Positions 13,395 to 20,358 of a stretch of 64,000 bases of DNA are shown in pieces (position 1 is the first letter of the stretch; each line of letters starts with the position of its first letter). The translations under genes and the position numbers were made by a program. The DNA comes from Nocardiopsis coralli (GTDB lineage Bacteria; Actinomycetota; Actinomycetes; Streptosporangiales; Streptosporangiaceae), in contig NZ_JADBGI010000002.1 in assembly GCF_014892575.1 (NCBI RefSeq), positions 124,001 through 188,000 on the forward strand, read 5' to 3'. Under the pieces are notes generated by a model that worked only from the letters and a program-made list of their open reading frames with translations, had not been told where the DNA came from and ran no database searches.

Positions 13395-14146
13395 CCGCCG
13401 TCCACGTACAGCTCGTGCATCGTGATGTGGCGGGCGGCGTCGGAGAGCAGGAAGCGCACGGCCTCGGCGACGTCCTCGGCCCGGCCGAGGCGCCCGAGGG
13501 GGATGCCGACCTTGAACCGGTCGGGGTCCCCCTGGACGAGTGCACCGGTGTCGGGCGTCATGGCCCTGAGCATCGGGGTGTCGGTGGAGCCGGGCGAGAC
13601 GATGTTGCAGCGCACGCCGGAGGGGGCCAACTCCAGTCCGAGGGATTTGGTGAAGGCGACGGCGGCGGCCTTGGAGGCCGCGTAGCCGGCCATCCCGGAC
13701 CGGGGGACGCCCGCGGCGTTGGAGGCGACCGTGACCAGGGCGCCCTCGCCGCGGGGACCCATCCGGCGCGCGGCGGCCCGGCCGACGGCGAAGACACCCG
13801 TGGCGTTGACCGCGAGCATCCGGTCCCAGTCGCGGTCGGTGCACTCGGTGACGGGGCCGGTGGAGAGCACGCCCGCCGCGTTCACCACGGCGGTGAGGGG
13901 CCCGCAGGCCTCCTCGGCCTCGTCGAAGAGCTCCTCGACGCGGGCTGTGTCGGTGACGTCGACGGTGTGGGCGGAGGGTTTGTGCCCCCATTCCTCCAGC
14001 AGTCGGACGGTCTCAGCGAGGCCTGCGGGGTCGACGTCGGCGACGGCGACCCGGGTTCCCTGTGCGGCCAGGTCCGTGGCGACCGCCCGTCCGACACCGC
14101 TCGCCGCTCCGATGACGAGCCCTACCGAACCGCCGGTCCCATCCAC
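13379..14146 (-). CDS. dhbA: 2,3-dihydro-2,3-dihydroxybenzoate dehydrogenase
   Basis: A 255-residue short-chain dehydrogenase that oxidises 2,3-dihydro-2,3-dihydroxybenzoate to 2,3-dihydroxybenzoate with NAD. The nucleotide-binding loop GAASGVGRA lies near the N terminus, NAAG follows, and the catalytic YAASK is in the middle. The GTG at 14146 is chosen because a perfect AGGAGG (14155-14160) lies 8 bases upstream. An ATG 45 bases further up (14191) would place the start inside the iron-box region. It is the first gene of the siderophore operon. Its last 17 bases are duplicated twice downstream. Confidence 0.93.
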   Translation of the reverse strand: MDGTGGSVGLVIGAASGVGRAVATDLAAQGTRVAVADVDPAGLAETVRLLEEWGHKPSAHTVDVTDTARVEELFDEAEEACGPLTAVVNAAGVLSTGPVTECTDRDWDRMLAVNATGVFAVGRAAARRMGPRGEGALVTVASNAAGVPRSGMAGYAASKAAAVAFTKSLGLELAPSGVRCNIVSPGSTDTPMLRAMTPDTGALVQGDPDRFKVGIPLGRLGRAEDVAEAVRFLLSDAARHITMHELYVDGGATLR

Positions 14147-14183
14147 GCTCAACGCCTCCTGTGTGACACCATGACTGACTTGG

Positions 14184-14222
14184 CAAGGCAAAGCTTGCCT
14201 TATTTAGGCAAGGCTTACCTTA
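14184..14222. promoter_or_regulatory. DtxR/IdeR-type iron boxes in the dhbA / thioesterase divergent promoter
   Basis: TTAGGCAAGGCTTACCTTA at 14203-14221 matches 15 of 19 positions of the classical DtxR/IdeR operator TTAGGTTAGGCTAACCTAA. Just beside it, 14184-14200 is a second, weaker dyad, AAGGCAA-AGC-TTGCCTT. Both lie between the two divergent siderophore transcripts, where an iron-loaded repressor would block both. The site is read from sequence; binding is inferred. Confidence 0.82.
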
Positions 14223-14303
14223 AGACCCACCCGGGCCCCGGTGTCAATCCGGGCTCGACGGTGACCTGGGACACATGGACAGGACGGCAGGAGGCAGGAG
14301 TCG

Positions 14304-15047
14304 ATGACCGAGTGGACACGGTGTTTCCACCCCTCGCAGGAACCGCGGGCGCGCCTGGTGTGCTTTCCGCACGCCGGCGGTTCGGCGAGCGCGTTCCACC
14401 CCCTTTCGAAAGGGCTGGCGGAACGGGGCGTGGAAACACGGGCCGTGCAGTATCCGGGGCGCCAGGACCGTTACCGCGAACCGTTCTTCGAAAAGGTCGA
14501 CGCACTCGTGGAGACCGTGGTGGAAGAGCTCTCACCACTGGCGGACGAGGGGATTCCCCTCGCGTTCTTCGGGCACAGCATGGGTGCCGTTCTGGCCTTC
14601 GAGGCCGTGCGGCGCCTGGAGAGGGAGGGCCGACGCCCTGCGGCCCTGTTCGCCTCGGCCTCCCAGGCCCCCTCGCTGCCCTGGCCGCCGCCGGGAACGC
14701 CCTCGGCCCGCGGGGCCGACGACGCGGCGCTGACCGAGGATCTGCGCCTGCTGTCCGAGGGCACTTCACCGGTCCTGCAGCACCCCGCGCTGCTCGAACT
14801 CGCCCTTCCGGCGCTGCGCGCGGACTTCCTCATGCTCGAGGGATACGAATACACGCCCGGAGAACAGCTCGACTGCCCGGTCGTCGCCCTGGCCGGCGAC
14901 CGTGACCCGCGCGTTCCGGTCGATTCCGTCGGCCCGTGGGAAAAGGAGACCGCGGCCGGTTTCCACATGCGGGTCATGCCCGGCGGGCATTTCTACCTCG
15001 AGGATCAGCTGCCCCAGGTCGTCGAGGAGATCGTTACGCGCATCTGA
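14304..15047 (+). CDS. Type II thioesterase of the siderophore NRPS
   Basis: A 247-residue alpha/beta hydrolase of the GrsT/external thioesterase family. Such enzymes clear misloaded or stalled acyl groups from carrier domains. The motif FFGHSMGA holds the nucleophile Ser92; the Asp of AGDRDPRV and the His of GGHFYLED complete the triad. GGAGG lies 9 bases before the ATG. It is transcribed divergently from the dhb operon across the shared iron boxes, which ties it to siderophore assembly. Confidence 0.92.
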   Translation: MTEWTRCFHPSQEPRARLVCFPHAGGSASAFHPLSKGLAERGVETRAVQYPGRQDRYREPFFEKVDALVETVVEELSPLADEGIPLAFFGHSMGAVLAFEAVRRLEREGRRPAALFASASQAPSLPWPPPGTPSARGADDAALTEDLRLLSEGTSPVLQHPALLELALPALRADFLMLEGYEYTPGEQLDCPVVALAGDRDPRVPVDSVGPWEKETAAGFHMRVMPGGHFYLEDQLPQVVEEIVTRI

Positions 15048-15125
15048 CCCCGCCGACAGCAGAAAACCGCCCCCGCGCGAGGCCGAGTGCGGCGAACGCA
15101 GCGAGGGCGGCCGGGCGGGACGGAT

Positions 15126-15725
15126 TCATGCAGGGATGATGACCTCTCCGGTCCGAGCCCCTTCCACGGACTTCTGGTAAGCGCGGGCGACCTCGGCCAG
15201 ATCGACCGGGGCGAAGCCGGGGAAGTAGTCCCCGTAGTCGGGCAGGCTCTCGGTGAAGACCGAGGGGCTCACCGCGTTGATGCGCTGCGGGGCGATCTCC
15301 ACCGCGGCGGCGCGGACGAAGGATTCGACCGCGCCGTTGGCCATGGCCGCCGCGGCTCCCTGAAGGATCGGATCCCGAGCGGTGACCCCGGTGATGAGGG
15401 TGAAGGACCCGCGCTCGGCGACATACGGAAGGCCCGTGCGGACCAGGTCGATCTGGCCGTGCACCTTCTGGTCGAAGGCCGACCGGTAATCGTCCGGGCC
15501 GAGCTTTTCCAACGGCGCGTACGGCACGTCCCCCGCGGCGCTGACCACGGCGTCGACCCGGCCGACGCGCGACCAGAGTTGGCTCAGCTGTTCGGGTTGG
15601 GAGATGTCGCAGCGGATGTCGCCGGAATTCCGACCCACCGTCACGATCGTGTGCCCGCGCCGGGACAAGAGTTCGCGGGTCGCCTTTCCGGCCTTTCCTG
15701 ATGCTCCTACCACCATGATCTTCAT
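15126..15725 (-). CDS. Short-chain dehydrogenase/reductase family protein, compact
   Basis: A 199-residue NAD(P)-binding protein. VVGASGKAGKATRELL at the N terminus is the dinucleotide loop, SAAG follows, and the middle has FTLITG. The classical catalytic YxxxK is not present in its usual place, so the substrate and even catalysis are uncertain. It matches the group of roughly 200-residue SDR-like proteins often sitting beside LysR regulators. It is divergent from the LysR gene with a 69-base shared promoter, so that regulator probably controls it. The ATG at 15725 begins the Rossmann fold almost at once; an ATG at 15743 is possible. Confidence 0.8.
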   Translation of the reverse strand: MKIMVVGASGKAGKATRELLSRRGHTIVTVGRNSGDIRCDISQPEQLSQLWSRVGRVDAVVSAAGDVPYAPLEKLGPDDYRSAFDQKVHGQIDLVRTGLPYVAERGSFTLITGVTARDPILQGAAAAMANGAVESFVRAAAVEIAPQRINAVSPSVFTESLPDYGDYFPGFAPVDLAEVARAYQKSVEGARTGEVIIPA

Positions 15726-15794
15726 GGCTCGGACTCTAGGCATTCTGGAGGAAAAAGAGAAATACGTTCTTGCGGCCGCCCATACGCTGGACGC

Positions 15795-16685
15795 ATGAGT
15801 GTCGAACTGCGTCATCTGCGTGCACTGGTGGTCCTCGGTGAATGCGACACGTTCACCACGGCCGCCGCCGTTCTTGGCACCACACAGCCCACGCTCTCGC
15901 GCACGATCGCGCAGTTGGAGGAGGCCCTGGGGGCCCGCCTGGTGGAGCGGACCACGCGGGAGTTCGCCCTCACCCGGGCGGGCCTGCGCTTCGCGGAGGA
16001 CGCACGCGGTGTGCTCGGACGGTTGGACACCGCCGTGGCCCGGGCGCGGGAGGAGCCGGCCCGACCCCTGCGGCTGGGGTTGGCCTGGGCGGGGCTCGGT
16101 GAGCACACCGTGCCGCTCCTGCGCGCGTGGCGGGACCACTCGGCGACGCCTGTCGAGGTCGCCCGTCCGGAGGATCCCCGCGCCGACCTCGTGCGGGGCC
16201 GCCTCGACGCCGCCGTTGTCAGGGGCCTGGAGACCGGGGACCGGGGACCCGACGGTTTGGTCTCCCACCCTCTGTTCACGGAGTGCCTGGTCGCTGCGGT
16301 CGCCTCCTCGAACCCGCTCTCACGGCGACGGTCGGTGGACCTGGCCGAGCTGTCCGGGCACCCGGTCGCCCTGTGCCGGACCGCGCCCACGGTGACGCTG
16401 GATCTGTGGGAGAGCCGCGGCCATGCGGCGCACGGGGTCGCGGTGGCCAACACGGACGAGTGGCTGACCCGTATCGCGCTCGGTGAGGCCGTGGGGGTGA
16501 CCGCTTCGGCCACGGTGTACGGGCGCTCCCACCCGGAGGTGGCCTACCTGCCCGTCGAGGACTCCCCGCGGGTCGACGTGGCCCTGACCTGGCACGCCGA
16601 GCGCCGCCACCCGGACATCGACGCCTTCGCCTCCTTCTGCGCCCGGTACTTCGCCCAGCACGCCCCGGAGAGCGTCGCCCCGTAG
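15795..16685 (+). CDS. LysR-family transcriptional regulator
   Basis: A 296-residue regulator. The N-terminal winged helix-turn-helix is clear: LRHLRALVVLGECDTFTTAA, then TQPTLSRTIAQLEEALG. A type 2 periplasmic-binding-like effector domain fills the rest. LysR proteins usually control the divergent neighbour, here the SDR gene at 15126. The effector cannot be deduced. Confidence 0.92.
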   Translation: MSVELRHLRALVVLGECDTFTTAAAVLGTTQPTLSRTIAQLEEALGARLVERTTREFALTRAGLRFAEDARGVLGRLDTAVARAREEPARPLRLGLAWAGLGEHTVPLLRAWRDHSATPVEVARPEDPRADLVRGRLDAAVVRGLETGDRGPDGLVSHPLFTECLVAAVASSNPLSRRRSVDLAELSGHPVALCRTAPTVTLDLWESRGHAAHGVAVANTDEWLTRIALGEAVGVTASATVYGRSHPEVAYLPVEDSPRVDVALTWHAERRHPDIDAFASFCARYFAQHAPESVAP

Positions 16686-16714
16686 AGCGACACCACCGGG
16701 CACCGGCCCCGGGG

Positions 16715-17179
16715 TCAGCCGGCGCGGCGCTCCTGGTCGCGCTGGAGCACGGCACGCAGGCCGAGCTCGTAGCCGAACGTGCCGCAGCCGGCGATGTAGC
16801 CGGCGGCCACGGGCGCGGTCACGGAGGTGTGGCGGAAGGCCTCGCGTGCGTAGATGTTGGAGATGTGGACCTCGACGACGGGGGCCTCGACGGCGTCGAC
16901 GGCGTCGCGCAGGGCGATGCTGTAGTGGGCGTAGGCGCCGGGGTTCATCACGACACCGGCCCAGCCGCGCGCGCCGTGGATCAGGTCGACGAGGTCGCCC
17001 TCGCCGTTGCGCTGGGCGCAGACGACCTCCACCCCCAATTCCTCCCCCAGCGCGACCACGCGGGCCTCGATCTCGGCGAGGGTGGTGGTGCCGTACTGGG
17101 CGGGGTCGCGGGTGCCCAGGAGGTTGAGGTTGGGCCCGTTCAGGAGCAGGACCTTGCGGGCGGGCTCGGGGTGGGTCAT
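16715..17179 (-). CDS. aroQ: Type II 3-dehydroquinate dehydratase
   Basis: A 154-residue shikimate-pathway enzyme that dehydrates 3-dehydroquinate to 3-dehydroshikimate. Family motifs are [20 protein letters not shown] (with the active-site Arg and Tyr), [23 protein letters not shown] and VEVHISN. Length is typical of the dodecameric type II enzyme. GAGG lies about 9 bases before the ATG. It stands alone here and supplies chorismate precursors generally; no link to the siderophore locus is visible. Confidence 0.95.
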   Translation of the reverse strand: MTHPEPARKVLLLNGPNLNLLGTRDPAQYGTTTLAEIEARVVALGEELGVEVVCAQRNGEGDLVDLIHGARGWAGVVMNPGAYAHYSIALRDAVDAVEAPVVEVHISNIYAREAFRHTSVTAPVAAGYIAGCGTFGYELGLRAVLQRDQERRAG

Positions 17180-17421
17180 GCGGTGCGCCTCGGTCGTCGG
17201 TGGCTGGGGTCGGTGCGCCCCGGCCGGGTCGCCGGTGCTCCCCCGCCGCGGGCGCGGCGCCCCCGAGCATAACCAACCCGCCCCGGAACAGGGCGGTCCG
17301 GGGCCGAGCCGAGGAACGCTCGCTCCCCCGCTGCCGAAGGGGGCGGTTCCGCCCGCCCCAACTGCGTCTGCATCCTCCGCGGCGCCTCCGGGGTGACCCG
17401 GGACACGGCGTCAGATAGCAT

Positions 17422-17435
17422 ACCGACCAGTCGGT
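17422..17435. promoter_or_regulatory. Palindromic operator upstream of the acyl-CoA dehydrogenase
   Basis: ACCGAC-CA-GTCGGT is a perfect dyad with 6-bp arms lying 24 bases before the GTG start. It directly follows a TAGCAT (17416-17421) that could be a -10 element. This size and symmetry suit a TetR-family repressor of fatty-acid genes, but the regulator is not in the window. Confidence 0.55.
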
Positions 17436-17458
17436 TCACGATGGTTTGGAGGAACCCC

Positions 17459-19255
17459 GTGGCGTCCAACCTTTTGTCCGCACGCGACCTGAGCTTCCTG
17501 CTCTACGAATGGCTCGGCACCGAGGAGCTGACCGAGCGCCCCCGCTACGCCGAGCACTCCCGCGAGACCTTCGACGGAGCCCTGGAGCTGGCCGAACGTG
17601 TGGCCACCGACCACTTCGCCCCGCACAACAAGACCAACGACGCCGACGAACCCCACTTCGACGGCGCCCAGGTGCACGTCAACGCCGAGGTCGGCGAGGC
17701 CCTGAAGGTCTACGCCGAGACGGGGCTGAGCTCGCTGGGCATGCCCGAGTCCGTGGGCGGCGCGCAGGTCCCGCACGTGGTCTCCAGCGCCTGCAGCGCC
17801 TGGTTCCAGGCCGCGAACCTGGGCACCTCCGCGTACCCGTTCCTGACCACCGGCAACGCCCGGCTGCTGCTGGCCCACGGCACCCAGGAGCAGATCGACA
17901 CCTACGTGCGCCCGATGGTCGAGGGCCGGTGGACCGGAACCATGTGCCTGTCGGAACCGCAGGCGGGCAGCTCCCTGGCGGACATCACCACCCGCGCCGA
18001 ACCGGCCGAGGACGGTGCGTTCCGCCTCTTCGGCAACAAGATGTGGATCTCGGCCGGCGACCACGAGCTGACCGAGAACATCGTCCACCTGGTGCTGGCC
18101 AAGCTCCCCGGCGGCCCGCCCGGGGTCAAGGGCATCTCGCTGTTCATCGTGCCCAAGTACCTCCCCGGACCCGACGGCTCCCCCGGCGAGCGCAACGATG
18201 TGGTCCCGGCCGGGCTCAACCACAAGATGGGGTACCGAGGCACCGTCAACGCGCTGCTCAACTTCGGCGAGGGGGCCCACACCCCGCAGGGCCGGCCCGG
18301 CGCGGTCGGGTACCTGGTCGGCGAGGCCCACCAGGGCCTGAAGTACATGTTCCACATGATGAACGGGGCCCGGATCGGCGTCGGCGCGGGCGCCACCGCG
18401 GTGGGCTACACCGGGTACCTGAAGTCGCTGGAGTACGCGCGCGAGCGGGTGCAGGGCCGCCCGGTCACCGCCAAGGACCCGGCCCGGCCGCAGGTGCCCA
18501 TCATCGAGCACACCGACGTGCGCCGCATGCTGTTGGCCCAGAAGAGCTACGTCGAGGGGGCGATGGCGCTCGTGCTGTACAGCGCCCGGCTGGTCGACGA
18601 CACCCTCAGCCACGCGGACGCGCAGGTGCGCGAGCGCGCGGAGCTGCTGCTCGACGTGCTGACGCCGATCGTCAAGAGCTGGCCCTCGCAGTGGTGTGTG
18701 GCCGCCAACGACCTGGCGATCCAGGTGCACGGCGGGTACGGGTACACGCGCGAGTACGACGTGGAGCAGCACTACCGCGACAACCGGCTCAACGCGATCC
18801 ACGAGGGCACGCACGGCATCCAGGCGCTTGACCTGCTGGGCCGCAAGGCGGTGCAGGACGGAGGCAAGCGCCTGTCGCTGCTGGTGGAGGAGGCCCGAGG
18901 GACGGTCGAGCGTGCGCGGGCCCTGGGCGGCGCGGAGGCCGAGCACGCCGAGCTGCTGGACGCGGCGCTGGAACGCGTGGCGCAGACGGCCGCCGCGGCC
19001 TGGGCGCAGGGCGCGCCCGAGTCCGCGCTGGCCAACGCCACCGCCTACCTGGAAGCGGTGGGGCACGTGGTGCTGGCGTGGATGTGGTTGGAGCAGTCGG
19101 TGGCCGCGCACGGGCAGGAGGGCACGTTCTACGACGGCAAGCGTTCGGCGGCGCGGTACTTCTTCCGGCACGAGCTCCCGCGCACCGGTCCGCAGTTCGA
19201 CCTGGTGGCCTCGGGTGAGAGCACGGTGCTGGACACCCCGGCCGACCTGCTGTGA
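17459..19255 (+). CDS. Acyl-CoA dehydrogenase, long form
   Basis: A 598-residue flavoenzyme for alpha,beta-oxidation of acyl-CoA. Motifs: CLSEPQAGSSLADI and FGNKMWISAGDHEL (FAD/substrate binding), YVEGAMAL in the C-terminal helical domain, and QVHGGYGYTREYDVEQHYRD followed by AIHEGTHGIQALDLLGRK. It is about 200 residues longer than short-chain members and matches the FadE5/AidB-like long subfamily with an extra C-terminal helical region. The GTG at 17459 is chosen because GGAGG lies 6 bases upstream. A perfect palindrome overlapping the promoter suggests repression. Confidence 0.93.
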   Translation: MASNLLSARDLSFLLYEWLGTEELTERPRYAEHSRETFDGALELAERVATDHFAPHNKTNDADEPHFDGAQVHVNAEVGEALKVYAETGLSSLGMPESVGGAQVPHVVSSACSAWFQAANLGTSAYPFLTTGNARLLLAHGTQEQIDTYVRPMVEGRWTGTMCLSEPQAGSSLADITTRAEPAEDGAFRLFGNKMWISAGDHELTENIVHLVLAKLPGGPPGVKGISLFIVPKYLPGPDGSPGERNDVVPAGLNHKMGYRGTVNALLNFGEGAHTPQGRPGAVGYLVGEAHQGLKYMFHMMNGARIGVGAGATAVGYTGYLKSLEYARERVQGRPVTAKDPARPQVPIIEHTDVRRMLLAQKSYVEGAMALVLYSARLVDDTLSHADAQVRERAELLLDVLTPIVKSWPSQWCVAANDLAIQVHGGYGYTREYDVEQHYRDNRLNAIHEGTHGIQALDLLGRKAVQDGGKRLSLLVEEARGTVERARALGGAEAEHAELLDAALERVAQTAAAAWAQGAPESALANATAYLEAVGHVVLAWMWLEQSVAAHGQEGTFYDGKRSAARYFFRHELPRTGPQFDLVASGESTVLDTPADLL

Positions 19256-19264
19256 CCCGACCCC

Positions 19265-19294
19265 GGCGGCCGTCCTGTTCCCGGGCCGGCCGCC
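19265..19294. terminator. Hairpin between convergent acyl-CoA dehydrogenase and peroxidase genes
   Basis: GGCGGCCG (19265-19272) pairs with CGGCCGCC (19287-19294) around a 14-base loop, within the 54 bases separating two convergent stops. There is no T tract. Confidence 0.45.
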
Positions 19295-19309
19295 AGGCGG
19301 GCCCCGGCC

Positions 19310-19804
19310 TCAGCCGGCCTGCTCGGGCAGGGACTTCTCGATGAGTTCGACCACCTCGGGGTCGTCCGGGCGGGTGCTGGTGCGGAACCGGTGCACGGCG
19401 CCGTCGGGCAGCACGAGGAACTTCTCGAAGTTCCACTTGACCTTGCCGGCCTTGCCCTGGGCGTCGGGGGCCTGGGTGAGCTCGGCGAACAGGGGGTGCG
19501 CTCCACGGCCGTTGACCTTGGCCTTGCTCGCCATCGGGAAGGTCACGCCCCAGGTGGCCGAGCAGTACGCGGCGATCTTGTCGTCACCGCCGAACTCCTG
19601 CAGGAACTGGTTGCTGGGAAAGCCCACGACGGTGAACCCGCGGTCGGCGTAGCGCCGCTGGAGCTCCTCGAGCTGCTCGTACTGCGGGGTGAACCCGCAC
19701 CGCGAGGCGACGTTGACCACGAGGCGGACCTGTCCGGCCCACTCCCCGAACGTGGTCTCGCGCCCGTCGATGAGGGTCACGGGGATGGGGTCCAGTGTCG
19801 GCAC
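19310..19804 (-). CDS. Glutathione peroxidase-family thiol peroxidase
   Basis: A 164-residue thioredoxin-fold peroxidase reducing hydroperoxides. VNVASRCGFTPQY holds the peroxidatic Cys36 (cysteine, not selenocysteine), FPSNQF holds Gln66, and KWNFEKFLV holds the conserved Trp and Asn. Bacterial members usually take electrons from thioredoxin, or in actinobacteria possibly a mycothiol system, rather than glutathione. The GTG start has GGAGGAGA a few bases upstream. Confidence 0.93.
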   Translation of the reverse strand: MPTLDPIPVTLIDGRETTFGEWAGQVRLVVNVASRCGFTPQYEQLEELQRRYADRGFTVVGFPSNQFLQEFGGDDKIAAYCSATWGVTFPMASKAKVNGRGAHPLFAELTQAPDAQGKAGKVKWNFEKFLVLPDGAVHRFRTSTRPDDPEVVELIEKSLPEQAG

Positions 19805-19894
19805 GGTCTCCTCCTGCGGCGGTCGGTGCAGTGGTGGCCACCGTACCGACCGCCGCGGGTGCCCACGGACGCGGGCCCGGAGGGGCGCTCCCGG

Positions 19895-20245
19895 TCAGGC
19901 GGGGCGCATGCCCTCGGCCGGGACGTCGACCTCGAAGACGTGGCCGATGTCGACCTCGTCGTAGCCGTAGTCGGCGTTGGCGACGCGCATGCGGCGGGGC
20001 GAGACCTCGAGGATGCGCACCTGGACGGGCTCCTCACGGCCGGGCAGGGTGAGCAGCCACGGGTCGGCGAGGTAGGTCAGGCCCCGGCTGTCGAGCGCGG
20101 CCCGGGCCTCGTCCTCGCTCTGGGGACCCTCCAGGGCGTGGCCGAACGGGGTGACGGGCACGTGGCCCTCGCCCTCGGGGCGCAGGTAGCCGAGCACCTC
20201 GCCGTCCTCGTCGCGGTGGTGGGCCCTCCAGTGGCCGGGGATCAT
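19895..20245 (-). CDS. Conserved hypothetical protein
   Basis: 116 residues with no family I recognise. It opens MIPGHWRAHHRDEDGEVLGYL and is rich in acidic residues, with a beta-like pattern near the C terminus (VQVRILEV, MRVANADYGYDEVDIGHVFEVDVP). No signal peptide or membrane segment is seen. AAGGAG lies 7 bases before the ATG, which supports translation. It stands between the peroxidase and a large membrane protein on the same strand. Confidence 0.75.
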   Translation of the reverse strand: MIPGHWRAHHRDEDGEVLGYLRPEGEGHVPVTPFGHALEGPQSEDEARAALDSRGLTYLADPWLLTLPGREEPVQVRILEVSPRRMRVANADYGYDEVDIGHVFEVDVPAEGMRPA

Positions 20246-20358
20246 GGCCTCTCTCCTTCGTCTCGGGTCGCCACAGTGCAGCAGAGCGCCCGTGCGGGAG
20301 GCAACGGGTTTTCCGGCGCTCCGGGACCCGGCGCCCGACCGCTCGCGCCCGCCCCGGC

